A DNA stretch of 64,000 nt from NCBI RefSeq assembly GCF_010119935.1, contig NZ_CP048209.1:5685001-5749000 (forward strand), read 5' to 3'. Every line of letters starts with the position of its first letter. The stretch's first letter is position 1. A program made the position numbers and the translations under genes. The notes beneath the pieces are model-generated. The model was not told the DNA's origin. It saw nothing but the letters and a program-made list of their open reading frames with translations, and did no database searches. This DNA comes from Paenibacillus lycopersici. GTDB taxonomy: Bacteria > Bacillota > Bacilli > Paenibacillales > Paenibacillaceae. Positions 8,856-21,397 of this stretch are shown here, piece by piece.

Positions 8856-10613
8856 TTACGGGATGATCGGAAAAGGACCTGGTTCCACGATCGGACCGCC
8901 AGGAATATTCTCGCTCGCGGTCGTAAACGTGAGGCTTGCAACATCCGAGTTCGCGCCATTCGAGCGAGCGATCATATAAACGGTGTATTTCGTACCGGCT
9001 TCCAATCGATCGATGTAATATAAATTCGGTGTTCCGGCGGTGTAAGTGGACAAGCCCGACTGCACGAGATTCGGGATCGTAACGGGAGGAACAAGCTGCG
9101 AAGCCTCCACGCTTTGATCGTCCCCCGCCAGAACAACATAGTAGATCCTATCCGAAGGATCCGTAATGTCGGACGTTATGGAGAACGAGACGCCATCGGC
9201 ATACGCGAAGACATAATCCGTATCGATCGTCAACGTCGGCCCAGTCACGACAGGCGTCGTCGGGTCCGTCGGCGTTGTCGGGTCCGTCGGCGTCGTCGGC
9301 TCCGTCGGCGTCGTTGGGTCCGTCGGCGTTGTTGGGTCCGTCGGCGTCGTCGGGTCCGTCGGCGTTGTCGGGTCCGTCGGCGTCGTTGGGTCTGTCGGCG
9401 TCGTTGGATCAGTCGGTGTCGTTGGGTCCATCGGCGTTGTCGGGTCCGTCGGCGTCGTTGGGTCTGTCGGCGTTGCCGGGTCCGTCGGCGTCGTTGGGTC
9501 CGTCGGCGTCGTTGGGTCCGTCGGCGTCGTTGGGTCCGTCGGCGTCGTTGGGTCCGTCGCCGTCGTTGGGTCCGTCGGCGTCGAAGGCGTTGTCGGCGTC
9601 GATGGGACTGATGGTGTCGTTGGCGCCGGCGTCGTTGGTGCCGATGGCGCTGCCGTTACGGTAACCGGAAAGGGCTTCGTCTCGTCGTTCTTCACTTCAT
9701 TGCCGAAAATCGTCTTCAACCCCGCGATATCGATCGTCGGTTTCTTGGACGAATCCATCGTGAAGCCTTCGTGGAGCGTAATGATAATCGTCTTCTTATC
9801 GTCGGACAGCACGAAGCTGTCCAGCTTCGGGTCCAGCGCGACGCCGTTGATTTTCACGTTCGCCAAGTCAATCGACTTGGGATCGAGCTCCTGCGATACA
9901 GTCAGTTCCAGCTTATTGTCCTTGGCAAAATCGGCGCCCGTCACTTGAAGCGGCGAGGATTGCTCTCTCGTCTGCGCCGTCTGGAAGGCGCCCGTGAGCA
10001 ATAAATCGCGCGTGGCGTTAGACTGCCCGCCGAACGCGCCTTCCGCCCCGCCGGATAGCAGCTTCAATCGAAGCGCCTCCGCAACATAGCCTTGCGCCCA
10101 ATCGGACACGCTCTTGTCATTCGCGCCCGGCAAGGACTTGGCATCGGCGTCTTTACCCAGAATGCGAACAAGGAACGCCGCCAGCTGCTCCTTCGTCACC
10201 TTGCCGGCAGGATCATATATGCCGTTCCCGTAACCGTCCGTAATCCCGGCATTTTTGAGCGCTTCGATATACGGGAGCGCATAGCCGTTTGCGGCATCGT
10301 CTGCGCTGACGTCCTTGAAGCTCGAAGACAGCAAATTGCTATTCACGTCCAAGCCCATGATCAGCGCGGCCACTTTGGCGAATTGGGCCCGGTTCATCTC
10401 GTCCTTCAAGCCGAACGAGGTATCCGACACGCCTTCGAAAATACCAGCGCTGATCATCGCATCGAATTTGGCCTTCGTAGCCGCGTCCAAATCCTTCAAA
10501 TCGCTGAAATCGGCGGACGTCTTCGCCTCGGCGCCGGCTTCGGCGGCAAACGATGCGGCAGATGCTAATCCCAGCAGCATGGCGGTCGTCCATTTTAACG
10601 TTTTAAACTGCAT
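8856..10613 (-). CDS. SLH-domain surface protein with Pro/Thr repeat linker
   Basis: The 585-residue exported protein starts at ATG 10613 with GGGAGGT upstream. It has a Lys-initiated signal peptide (to about residue 25), then three SLH repeats (about 40-200; for example FEGVSDTSFGLKDEMNRAQF and ITDGYGNGIYDPAGKVTKEQLAAFL) that anchor proteins to pyruvylated wall polymers. A beta-sandwich of Ig/SLAP type (about 215-325) and a linker of TPTDPT hexads (about 340-455) follow. The C-terminus is a fibronectin-like domain. A surface structural or adhesion role is inferred. It is divergent from the secreted repeat protein gene and has its own terminator. Confidence 0.85.
   Translation of the reverse strand: MQFKTLKWTTAMLLGLASAASFAAEAGAEAKTSADFSDLKDLDAATKAKFDAMISAGIFEGVSDTSFGLKDEMNRAQFAKVAALIMGLDVNSNLLSSSFKDVSADDAANGYALPYIEALKNAGITDGYGNGIYDPAGKVTKEQLAAFLVRILGKDADAKSLPGANDKSVSDWAQGYVAEALRLKLLSGGAEGAFGGQSNATRDLLLTGAFQTAQTREQSSPLQVTGADFAKDNKLELTVSQELDPKSIDLANVKINGVALDPKLDSFVLSDDKKTIIITLHEGFTMDSSKKPTIDIAGLKTIFGNEVKNDETKPFPVTVTAAPSAPTTPAPTTPSVPSTPTTPSTPTDPTTATDPTTPTDPTTPTDPTTPTDPTTPTDPATPTDPTTPTDPTTPMDPTTPTDPTTPTDPTTPTDPTTPTDPTTPTDPTTPTDPTTPTEPTTPTDPTTPTDPTTPVVTGPTLTIDTDYVFAYADGVSFSITSDITDPSDRIYYVVLAGDDQSVEASQLVPPVTIPNLVQSGLSTYTAGTPNLYYIDRLEAGTKYTVYMIARSNGANSDVASLTFTTASENIPGGPIVEPGPFPIIP
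9247..9606 (-). repeat. Tandem 18-bp coding repeats (TPTDPT)n
   Basis: About 20 tandem 18-bp units (plus-strand sense GTCGTCGGGTCCGTCGGC with variants) encode Thr-Pro-Thr-Asp-Pro-Thr hexads in the linker of the SLH protein. Units differ by synonymous changes and by a few substitutions (A, M, E), which argues for slippage followed by drift. Confidence 0.9.
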
Positions 10614-10814
10614 CTCTTTTCTTACCTCCCGTTGTTTCGTAATGAATAAGCGATAAACAAGCAGGCTACCTGTTCTGATGTACGAAAGCATAATCAATTC
10701 ATATATCGGTTTAACTGTTCGCCTGCGAAAGATCCTCCCAAAAAAAGTAAAACAAAAAAATAAAACGAATATGAAGCGAAATTTCATCCGGCGCTAATGA
10801 AACGCTAAAAGCCA

Positions 10815-10847
10815 TTTAAGCTTCCTTTAAGGTTGGCTGCCCATACT
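10815..10847 (+). promoter_or_regulatory. Promoter with OmpR-family direct repeat TTTAAG-N5-TTTAAG
   Basis: TTTAAG occurs at 10815-10820 and again at 10826-10831, an 11-bp period. Ten bases later a -10-like CATACT lies at 10842-10847. There is no normal -35 hexamer, as expected of a promoter activated by a response regulator sitting in its place. The repeat and its distance from the -10 match the site described for streptococcal CiaR. It should drive the downstream secreted protein gene. Confidence 0.6.
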
Positions 10848-10901
10848 GGAAAACGAAACCAGCGGGTTTCGCCCACTACAACTCTATTGGAGGGAATTCA
10901 G

Positions 10902-11762
10902 ATGAAGATGAACAAAACGATGAAATCGTTGACGATCGCGGCTGCGCTTGCCGTCATGATACCGTTAAGCGCATATGCGGCTGCCGATTCGACGACCGCG
11001 GGTTCGGGAGCTGCGAGCAGCGCGGCCGCGACGCAGAAGGCGGACGCCAACGGCCCGAAAATGCATAAGGAAGGCGTGCGCGGCGGCGCGATCGGCCAGG
11101 AGGTGCTGGATCTGTTGAAGCTGGATGCCGCGGCGGTGAAGGAGAAGCTGGCCGCAGGCAAAACGCTTGCGCAAATAGCGGACGAGCAGGGCGTGTCCCG
11201 GGATGCGCTGAAAGCCGCGATGACGAGCGCGTTCGATAAGCGGCAAGCGGAACAGAAGCAGCAGTTCACGGACAATCTCGATAAAATGGTGGATGGCCAA
11301 ACGAGCTTAGGGCAAGGCCGGGGCAAAGGCATGGGCGGCCGGGGCGGCATGATGGGACATGGCGGCTTCGGCATCGGCTTCGGCAAGACGGATCTGACCG
11401 CCTCGGCCAAGCTGCTCGGCATGAGCGAAGAAGACTTGCAAACCGCGCTGAAGGCGGGCAAGTCGCTGGCCGACGTAGCCAAGGAGAAAGGCGTCGACGT
11501 GCAAACGCTCATCGACGCGCAGAAGCAAACGATCGTCGACAGCCTGAACACAGCGGTTGCGGCAGGTAAAATGACGCAGGAGCAAGCGGATAAAGCGATC
11601 GCCAACGCAGCCGGTATCGCCGAGAAAATCGTCAACGGCAAACTGCCCCAAGCAGGTCAAGACGGCGCGAGGCTAAAACACGGCGCCGGCAAAGGCGGCG
11701 GAACGAAATCCGGGGCAGCTTCGGGGACGACTTCGGATTCCAGCGCGACGACCTCTGCTTAA
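10902..11762 (+). CDS. Secreted low-complexity protein with duplicated helical domain, function unknown
   Basis: The 286-residue protein starts at ATG 10902, seven bases after GGAGGG. A signal peptide ends near AYA-AADST (about residue 26). Two related helical units follow: LLKLDAAAVKEKLAAGKTLAQIADEQGVS (about 70-105) and LLGMSEEDLQTALKAGKSLADVAKEKGVD (about 175-210). They are separated by a Gly/Met-rich stretch (about 140-160). Each unit has the pattern of a short helix-turn-helix-like repeat seen in exported Gram-positive proteins. The tail is Gly/Ser/Thr-rich. I cannot assign a function. The promoter suggests envelope-stress-type control. Confidence 0.75.
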   Translation: MKMNKTMKSLTIAAALAVMIPLSAYAAADSTTAGSGAASSAAATQKADANGPKMHKEGVRGGAIGQEVLDLLKLDAAAVKEKLAAGKTLAQIADEQGVSRDALKAAMTSAFDKRQAEQKQQFTDNLDKMVDGQTSLGQGRGKGMGGRGGMMGHGGFGIGFGKTDLTASAKLLGMSEEDLQTALKAGKSLADVAKEKGVDVQTLIDAQKQTIVDSLNTAVAAGKMTQEQADKAIANAAGIAEKIVNGKLPQAGQDGARLKHGAGKGGGTKSGAASGTTSDSSATTSA

Positions 11763-11859
11763 GCAATGAACGAAGCATAACCGCGCTGGCTGCAGCGCAG
11801 CGCTCTCCTCGCAAAGATGCACATAGCGTGCAGCCGGCGCAGCCTCATAAACGAAAAAA

Positions 11860-11899
11860 GCAAGAAGCCTTCTTCCCGCTTGGGAAGGAGGCTTCTTGC
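11860..11899. terminator. Bidirectional terminator after the secreted repeat protein and the IDEAL-domain gene
   Basis: A GCAAGAAGCC/GGCTTCTTGC stem extends inward through TTCTTCCC/GGGAAGGA to about 18 bp around GCTT. An A-run precedes it on the plus strand, so it ends transcripts from the minus-strand IDEAL gene best. It lies between convergent genes. Confidence 0.85.
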
Positions 11900-11991
11900 T
11901 TGATGCCTAATATTGCAGCATGCTGCATGCCGCTTGGCGCGTAATGCGTAGCGGCGAAAATCAGCTTTTGCCGCCGTTTGGATTGAAGCGG

Positions 11992-12375
11992 TTAAATCCA
12001 CGCCTTCAAACGAACCTGGCGCATGAAGTCTTCCTTCGACTGCGGCTCGCCGTTGTCTTCGTTATCCGCTTCATCCGGTTCCCGATCCCCGTTCATGATC
12101 CGCTGGAACAGCTCTTCGTTATGCGTAGCGAGCGCGAAATCGATAAGCGCCTCCCGCTCCAGCTTGTCGACCTCCAGCTTGATCAGCACTTCCTCAAGCT
12201 CGACGTCGGCTGCCGGCACGTAGAAATTCCGGTTCGCCTTCGGCACGCGGATCACATAATCGAATGCGTTGTCGGCATTCCGGTCGTACGCAATAATATA
12301 GCCATACTCCCCGATCGGGAGGTTTTGTTCGAACTGATCGGACATGATGATGATGCGTTGCCCCAATTTATACAT
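11992..12375 (-). CDS. IDEAL-domain protein
   Basis: The 127-residue soluble protein starts at ATG 12375 (MYKLGQRIIIM). The N-terminal half resembles a small beta barrel (GEYGYIIAYDRN...YVIRVPKANRNFYVPAADVE). The C-terminal segment KLEREALIDFALATHNEELF fits the IDEAL domain, a short helical motif of Firmicute proteins. The tail is acidic. IDEAL proteins have no agreed function. It is a single gene with a terminator just downstream. Confidence 0.65.
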   Translation of the reverse strand: MYKLGQRIIIMSDQFEQNLPIGEYGYIIAYDRNADNAFDYVIRVPKANRNFYVPAADVELEEVLIKLEVDKLEREALIDFALATHNEELFQRIMNGDREPDEADNEDNGEPQSKEDFMRQVRLKAWI

Positions 12376-12551
12376 ATTGTCAGCTCCTGTCACCCAATAG
12401 CCGTTACTCTATGAATCTATCCTACTAAAAAATAAACAGGAAGTCCAATGATGCAGGGCTAAAATCGCTAGAGCGCAGCGCATATGCGAAGGGCGTTTGC
12501 GAAGGGCGAAAGCCGCGCTTTCCGCTGCCGCGTCAGCGCGCCGACATTCCA

Positions 12552-16945
<4,394 letters not shown>

Positions 16946-16953
16946 CTAGCGAA

Positions 16954-17766
16954 CTATCCTTTAATCCCCGTGCTTGCGATGCCGCCGACGATATAGCGCT
17001 GCGCGAAGAAGAAGACAGCGAGCGGCGGAATCGAAATGAGGCATGTAATCGCCATGATGGACTGCATATCGACGCCGAACATGCCCTTGAACTGCGACAA
17101 GCCGAGCGTGAGCGTGTACTTCGACTGGTCGTTCAGGAAAATGAGCGGCCCCAGGTAATCGTTCCAGCAGCTCATGATCTGGAACACGGCGACGAGAATG
17201 AGCGAAGGCCCCATGAGCGGCACGATGATTCGGACCAGAATGCCCAGCTTGTTCGCGCCGTCGATCGTTGCCGCTTCATCCAGCTCGCGCGGCAGCGTCA
17301 GAATGAACTGCCTCAGCAGGAAGATGAAGTAAGCCGACCCGAACCACGATGGAACGATCAGCGGCTTGAGCGTATTGATCCAGCCCAGCTGGTTGAACTC
17401 CATATACTGCGGAATCATCGTCACTTCCCAAGGAATCATCATCGTCGCCAGGACTATGAGGAACAACGCGTTGCGTCCCTTGAATTCGAACCTCGCGAAC
17501 CCGTATGCGACAAGGGTACAAGAGACGAGCTGGCCAAGCGTCGACAGCGCCGTCACGATGAGCGTATTCTTCAAGAACAGATTAAAGGGCTGTATCGTCC
17601 AGGCATCCTTGAAGTTGCCGAACTTCCATATCGAAGGAATCCACTTGGGCGGAAAAAGGTACAGCTCCGATTGCGATTTCAGCGCCGTGGTCACCGCCCA
17701 GAATAGCGGAGCGGCGAACAGCAGCGAGAAGAAGATCAATAACGCGTAGACCGCGGTCCGTTTCAT
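16954..17766 (-). CDS. Carbohydrate ABC transporter permease, MalG type
   Basis: The 270-residue protein has six membrane helices and the ABC permease loop (EAA-like) ELDEAATIDGANKLGILVRIIVP cut as ELDEAATIDGANKL at about residue 160. It overlaps the preceding permease gene by four bases. With that permease it would form the CUT1 heterodimer. No ATPase gene is present in the locus, so it probably uses a shared MsmX-type ATPase, the rule for CUT1 systems in Bacillus. Confidence 0.92.
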   Translation of the reverse strand: MKRTAVYALLIFFSLLFAAPLFWAVTTALKSQSELYLFPPKWIPSIWKFGNFKDAWTIQPFNLFLKNTLIVTALSTLGQLVSCTLVAYGFARFEFKGRNALFLIVLATMMIPWEVTMIPQYMEFNQLGWINTLKPLIVPSWFGSAYFIFLLRQFILTLPRELDEAATIDGANKLGILVRIIVPLMGPSLILVAVFQIMSCWNDYLGPLIFLNDQSKYTLTLGLSQFKGMFGVDMQSIMAITCLISIPPLAVFFFAQRYIVGGIASTGIKG

Positions 17767-18752
17767 GCCGATTTCCCCTTTCCGCCGGACTTCGTTTTCT
17801 TCTGCGGCCCCCGCTTCATCTCGCCTTCATAGAACACCCAAGCCTCGGAGGACTTGAATACGATGAAGGTCAACGCGAGCACGATGAGGAACATGAACCA
17901 TGCGTTGGCTGCGGAATAGCCCATCTTGAAATATTTGAATGCGTTCTCATACATGTACATAGCGTAGAAATACGTGGCCTTCATCGGCCCGCCGCCCGTA
18001 AGCAGCAGCGCTAGTGTCAGCTGCTGGAACGCCGCAATAATCGACGTAATCAGGTTGAACAGAATCGTCGGACTGAGCATCGGGACCGTGATGCTGAAGA
18101 ATTTCCTGACCGTGCCCGCCCCGTCCATCGAAGCCGACTCGTAGAGATCCTTCGGTATGCCCTTGAGTCCCGCGAGGAAGACGAGCATCATGGAGCCTTG
18201 TCCCCACAGGCTGGCCACGACCATCGCAACGAGCGACCACTTCGTATCATTCAGCCAGTCGGGCCCTTGAACGCCGAAGATCGACAGGATATAGTTCAGA
18301 ATGCCGTAATCTCCGCTGTACACCCATGACCAGATCATCGCCAGCGCAACGCCGGAAATGACGGAGGGCAGATAGAACGCGGTACGGAATATCGCATTGC
18401 CGCGCGTGCCCTGGTTGAGCAGAACGGCAAGTCCGAGCGCGACGATAATATTGAGCGGAACGAACAAGGCCGCGAACTTGATGGTGACGCCGAACGACTT
18501 CCAGAACAGCGGATCGTCCGTGAACATCGACGCGTAATTCCCCAGGCCGATGAAATGCACCTGGCCGACGATCGGCCAATCAAAAAACGAGATAATAAGC
18601 GAGAACAACAACGGGCCTAGCGTGAAAACGAGGAATCCGAAGATCCAAGGGAAAATGAAGAGGTAGGGCGCAGCCCCACCCCATCCGCGTTTCCTTCTAG
18701 GCTTGAAGCTGGCCACGTTGTTCCCCAGTGTGTGCCGGTAGGTCTGAGCCAT
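17763..18752 (-). CDS. Sugar ABC transporter permease, MalF type
   Basis: The 329-residue permease has a basic N-terminal tail, six membrane helices and the loop DLYESASMDGAGTVRKFFSI near residue 205 that couples to the ATPase. It sits between the binding-protein gene and the second permease; all are on one strand with tight spacing. The substrate is probably a beta-galactoside, inferred from lacZ downstream. Confidence 0.92.
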   Translation of the reverse strand: MAQTYRHTLGNNVASFKPRRKRGWGGAAPYLFIFPWIFGFLVFTLGPLLFSLIISFFDWPIVGQVHFIGLGNYASMFTDDPLFWKSFGVTIKFAALFVPLNIIVALGLAVLLNQGTRGNAIFRTAFYLPSVISGVALAMIWSWVYSGDYGILNYILSIFGVQGPDWLNDTKWSLVAMVVASLWGQGSMMLVFLAGLKGIPKDLYESASMDGAGTVRKFFSITVPMLSPTILFNLITSIIAAFQQLTLALLLTGGGPMKATYFYAMYMYENAFKYFKMGYSAANAWFMFLIVLALTFIVFKSSEAWVFYEGEMKRGPQKKTKSGGKGKSA

Positions 18753-18781
18753 CTTCTAACCTTCTTTCCGAAGCTGTGATG

Positions 18782-20062
18782 TTATTTCAGATAACGCTCG
18801 CTGTCTTGGACCGCCTGGTTCAGCGCGTCCTGCGCGTTGCTGCCGTGCATGACCGCTTCTACCGCTGCCGATAGCTGCCGATTCACTTCATTCCACTTGG
18901 GATTAAGCAGGAATGCCGGCGTATTGTCGGAACGCTCGAGCATCGAATAATACGGCTTGTACAGCGGATCCTGGTCCTTCTTCAGCTCGTTAACGACGCT
19001 TACGCGCACGGGCAGATCGGCTACGCGCATCTTGATGGCTTCATCGGAAACGTAGTATTTGATAAACGCCCATGCGAGCTGCTTCTGCTTCGAATCCTTC
19101 GCAATGGACAAGGCCGATTCCGCGACTACGCCTTTCACCGGCTTGCCCGGGAAGGCCGGCATCTCGACCGTACCGACATCGACGCCTGCTGTCTTGAACG
19201 ATTCGAGTGGCCAGATACCGCTCTCCCACATTGCGATCTTGCCGCCCTTGAAGATGTCCTCGCCGCTTTGCTGGCCTTTGCCGCCCGCCAGAACCGCCGA
19301 TCCGCCCTTCAGCATATCGCCGAACATTTGAATCGCATCCGATGTTTCCTTGCTGTTCATATAGCCGTCGATCTTCGTGCCGTCATCGGAAATATAAGAA
19401 CCGCCGTTGCTCCATACGAACCCTTGCAGATCGTACGTATCGTTCTCGGCGCGAACGCCGAAGCCGTACTGCTTCTTCGACCGGTCCGTCAGCTTCTTGG
19501 CGATGTCCTTGAAGTCGTCCCACGTCCAACCGTCCTTCGGATAAGGGAGGTTCGCGGCATCGAACAGCTTCTTGTTGTAGTACACGACGCGCGTCGTGAA
19601 GCCTGCCGGGATGCCGTACAGATTGCCGTCGATGGTCGCATAATTGAACAGCCCGCTGTAGAAGTCGTCCTTGTTCAGCTCCTTATCTCCGTCCGCGTAG
19701 CTGTTAAGCGGCTCTAGCGACCGGTGATACGTCGGGAAATCCCACATGTACATCACGTCAGGCGGGTTCGTAGCGCCGAAGCCCGCCGCCAGCTTCTGGT
19801 CGAAGCCGTCGGCGTACGCTTCTACCTGAATCTTCGTTCCAGGGTGGCCCGCTTCGAACTTCTTCGCGATATCCTGCTCGATCTTGAGCGCATCTCCGGT
19901 ATCCCATGTCGCGAAGCGAAGCGTCTTCGTCTCCGCCGAGCCATTGCCGTTCGCGGATGGCGATATATCGCCGTTCGAGCCGTCCGTCTTGCCGCCGCAT
20001 GCCGTAAGCATCGACATCGCCATTATGGTCGTCAGAACAATAATAGTGCTTTTCTTTTTCAT
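18782..20062 (-). CDS. Sugar-binding lipoprotein of ABC transporter
   Basis: The 426-residue extracellular solute-binding protein family 1 member has a lipoprotein signal peptide ending in MLTACGG, so Cys22 should be lipidated. A Ser/Gly-rich spacer follows and then a two-lobe periplasmic-binding fold (FEAGHPGTKIQVEA, GIPAGFTTRVVYYNKKLFD). GGGGAG is nine bases before the ATG. It heads the transport-lacZ-MFS operon and lies just downstream of the YesM/YesN-type regulator genes, which probably control it. Confidence 0.92.
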   Translation of the reverse strand: MKKKSTIIVLTTIMAMSMLTACGGKTDGSNGDISPSANGNGSAETKTLRFATWDTGDALKIEQDIAKKFEAGHPGTKIQVEAYADGFDQKLAAGFGATNPPDVMYMWDFPTYHRSLEPLNSYADGDKELNKDDFYSGLFNYATIDGNLYGIPAGFTTRVVYYNKKLFDAANLPYPKDGWTWDDFKDIAKKLTDRSKKQYGFGVRAENDTYDLQGFVWSNGGSYISDDGTKIDGYMNSKETSDAIQMFGDMLKGGSAVLAGGKGQQSGEDIFKGGKIAMWESGIWPLESFKTAGVDVGTVEMPAFPGKPVKGVVAESALSIAKDSKQKQLAWAFIKYYVSDEAIKMRVADLPVRVSVVNELKKDQDPLYKPYYSMLERSDNTPAFLLNPKWNEVNRQLSAAVEAVMHGSNAQDALNQAVQDSERYLK

Positions 20063-20099
20063 TTCCGGCAGCTCCCCTTAGCAATGAGGTATATAATAA

Positions 20100-20139
20100 T
20101 TGAACCGCTTTCATCATATCGAAGATGAAAGCGGTTCAA
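20100..20139. terminator. Strong 16-bp hairpin between response regulator and binding-protein genes
   Basis: The arms 20100-20115 and 20124-20139 are perfectly complementary (core GAACCGCTTTCATC) with an eight-base loop. Only a weak T-rich tail follows on the minus strand (AATTATTATA). It could end the two-component transcript, or act as an operator or attenuator for the sugar operon that starts about 40 bases later. Confidence 0.5.
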
Positions 20140-20182
20140 AACGGACAACTATTCGAATATAAGTGTGTTTTTGTTCGATTGC

Positions 20183-21397
20183 TTACGTCCGGCGGCCATC
20201 TGTTAGAGACGCGCCGTCTTTTTGTTGGGCGCGGTAGTGGCTCGGCGTTTCTCCCGTGCAGCGCTTGAACCATTTGCTGAAATATTTGCTGTCGCCAAGC
20301 CCCGTGCGCTCGGCGATTTCCTGCATGGTCAGATGGGTATCTCGCAATAATCCATAGGCCAGCTTGAGCTTCCGTTTATATTGAAAGGCGACGAAGCTGT
20401 CCCCGACCGCCTTCTTGAACAGGATCGAGAAGTGGCTTCGGCTGAGGCCGACCTGCTTCGCCACGTCGCTGACCGACCATTCGGCAGCCGGGTTATCGTG
20501 GAGCAGCTTCACGGCGCGCCAGATCGGCTCGGGCCAATCTGCCGCGGATACATTGTAGACTTTCTCCATTTCGGCCTCTTTATGCAGTGCCATCCAGGCT
20601 TCAAGCCGTTCTTCTGCGCTCGCAAGCGGTCCTCTTCTCGCCCATTGCAGCTTCGCGAACCTGCTCTTGTTCTCTACGAGCAGGCTTTCCATCGCATTCA
20701 GTCCCGACTCCGGCACGATGCAATAGCAGCGCTCGTCCCCATATGGAATCACTGCCCCCGCAACGGGCTGCTGCGCGTCATCGGCGGCTTCCGACAGCAG
20801 CTCCTGCCAGGAGCATTCACAGCCTGACGTCTTGATCAGATAGAGATAGACGGCTTCTCCGCCGAAGGACCATTCCGCGCCGGTTCGCTTCTCCAGCTCG
20901 TCGATGAATTTATCATGATGGCCGCTCAGCCAAGCGTACAGCAGCGTACTTAGACGCTCACCCTGATCGATTGCACCATCCTTGGCAGACGGCGGCTCCG
21001 AAGCCGCCGCGAGCTCGCTCTGAAACTTCGCGAGCATGCCCTCCAGCTCTTCGTCCTCGAAGGCCGTCTTCAGCAGATAGCCCGACGCGCCTAAACGTAT
21101 GCCTTGCTGCGCGTACTCGAAGTCCCGGTGGCAGCTAAGCAAAATAATTTTCGTATCGGGCGCCGTCTCCTTGATTCTCCGCGACAATTCTATCCCGTTC
21201 ATCTCAGGCATGACGATGTCCGTGATCACTACCTGCGGCCGATGCGCAAGGAAGGCCTCCCACGCTTTGCGGCCGTTGGGAGCGTCCGAGACGACCTCCA
21301 TCCCGTACTTATCCCAAGGGACGGTCGACCGCAGTCCTTTGCGGACGATGCTCTCGTCGTCCGCGATTAACACTTTAATCAGGTTGGTTGTTTCCAT
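20183..21397 (-). CDS. Response regulator, receiver plus AraC-type DNA-binding domain (YesN family)
   Basis: The 404-residue regulator has an N-terminal receiver with acidic pocket ADDE (12-15) and phospho-acceptor D60 in VVITDIVMPEMNG. A middle region without clear homology (about 135-290) precedes a C-terminal double helix-turn-helix AraC domain (about 300-395) ending in RCTGETPSHYRAQ. It overlaps the histidine kinase gene by 23 bases. Such pairs usually control a neighbouring sugar transporter, here the binding-protein/lacZ operon. Confidence 0.92.
   Translation of the reverse strand: METTNLIKVLIADDESIVRKGLRSTVPWDKYGMEVVSDAPNGRKAWEAFLAHRPQVVITDIVMPEMNGIELSRRIKETAPDTKIILLSCHRDFEYAQQGIRLGASGYLLKTAFEDEELEGMLAKFQSELAAASEPPSAKDGAIDQGERLSTLLYAWLSGHHDKFIDELEKRTGAEWSFGGEAVYLYLIKTSGCECSWQELLSEAADDAQQPVAGAVIPYGDERCYCIVPESGLNAMESLLVENKSRFAKLQWARRGPLASAEERLEAWMALHKEAEMEKVYNVSAADWPEPIWRAVKLLHDNPAAEWSVSDVAKQVGLSRSHFSILFKKAVGDSFVAFQYKRKLKLAYGLLRDTHLTMQEIAERTGLGDSKYFSKWFKRCTGETPSHYRAQQKDGASLTDGRRT

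Noticed and set aside
10755-10872. c-di-GMP (GEMM) riboswitch before the secreted protein gene
   Set aside because: A few segments (AAAGCCA...TGGCTGCC) recall the motif, but the P2 tetraloop and receptor cannot be placed. The TTTAAG repeat and -10 fit better. A covariance-model search would decide.
20124-20139. cre (CcpA) site in the hairpin before the sugar operon
   Set aside because: TGAAAGCGGTTCA is one base short of the 14-base cre pattern and fails at the 3' half.
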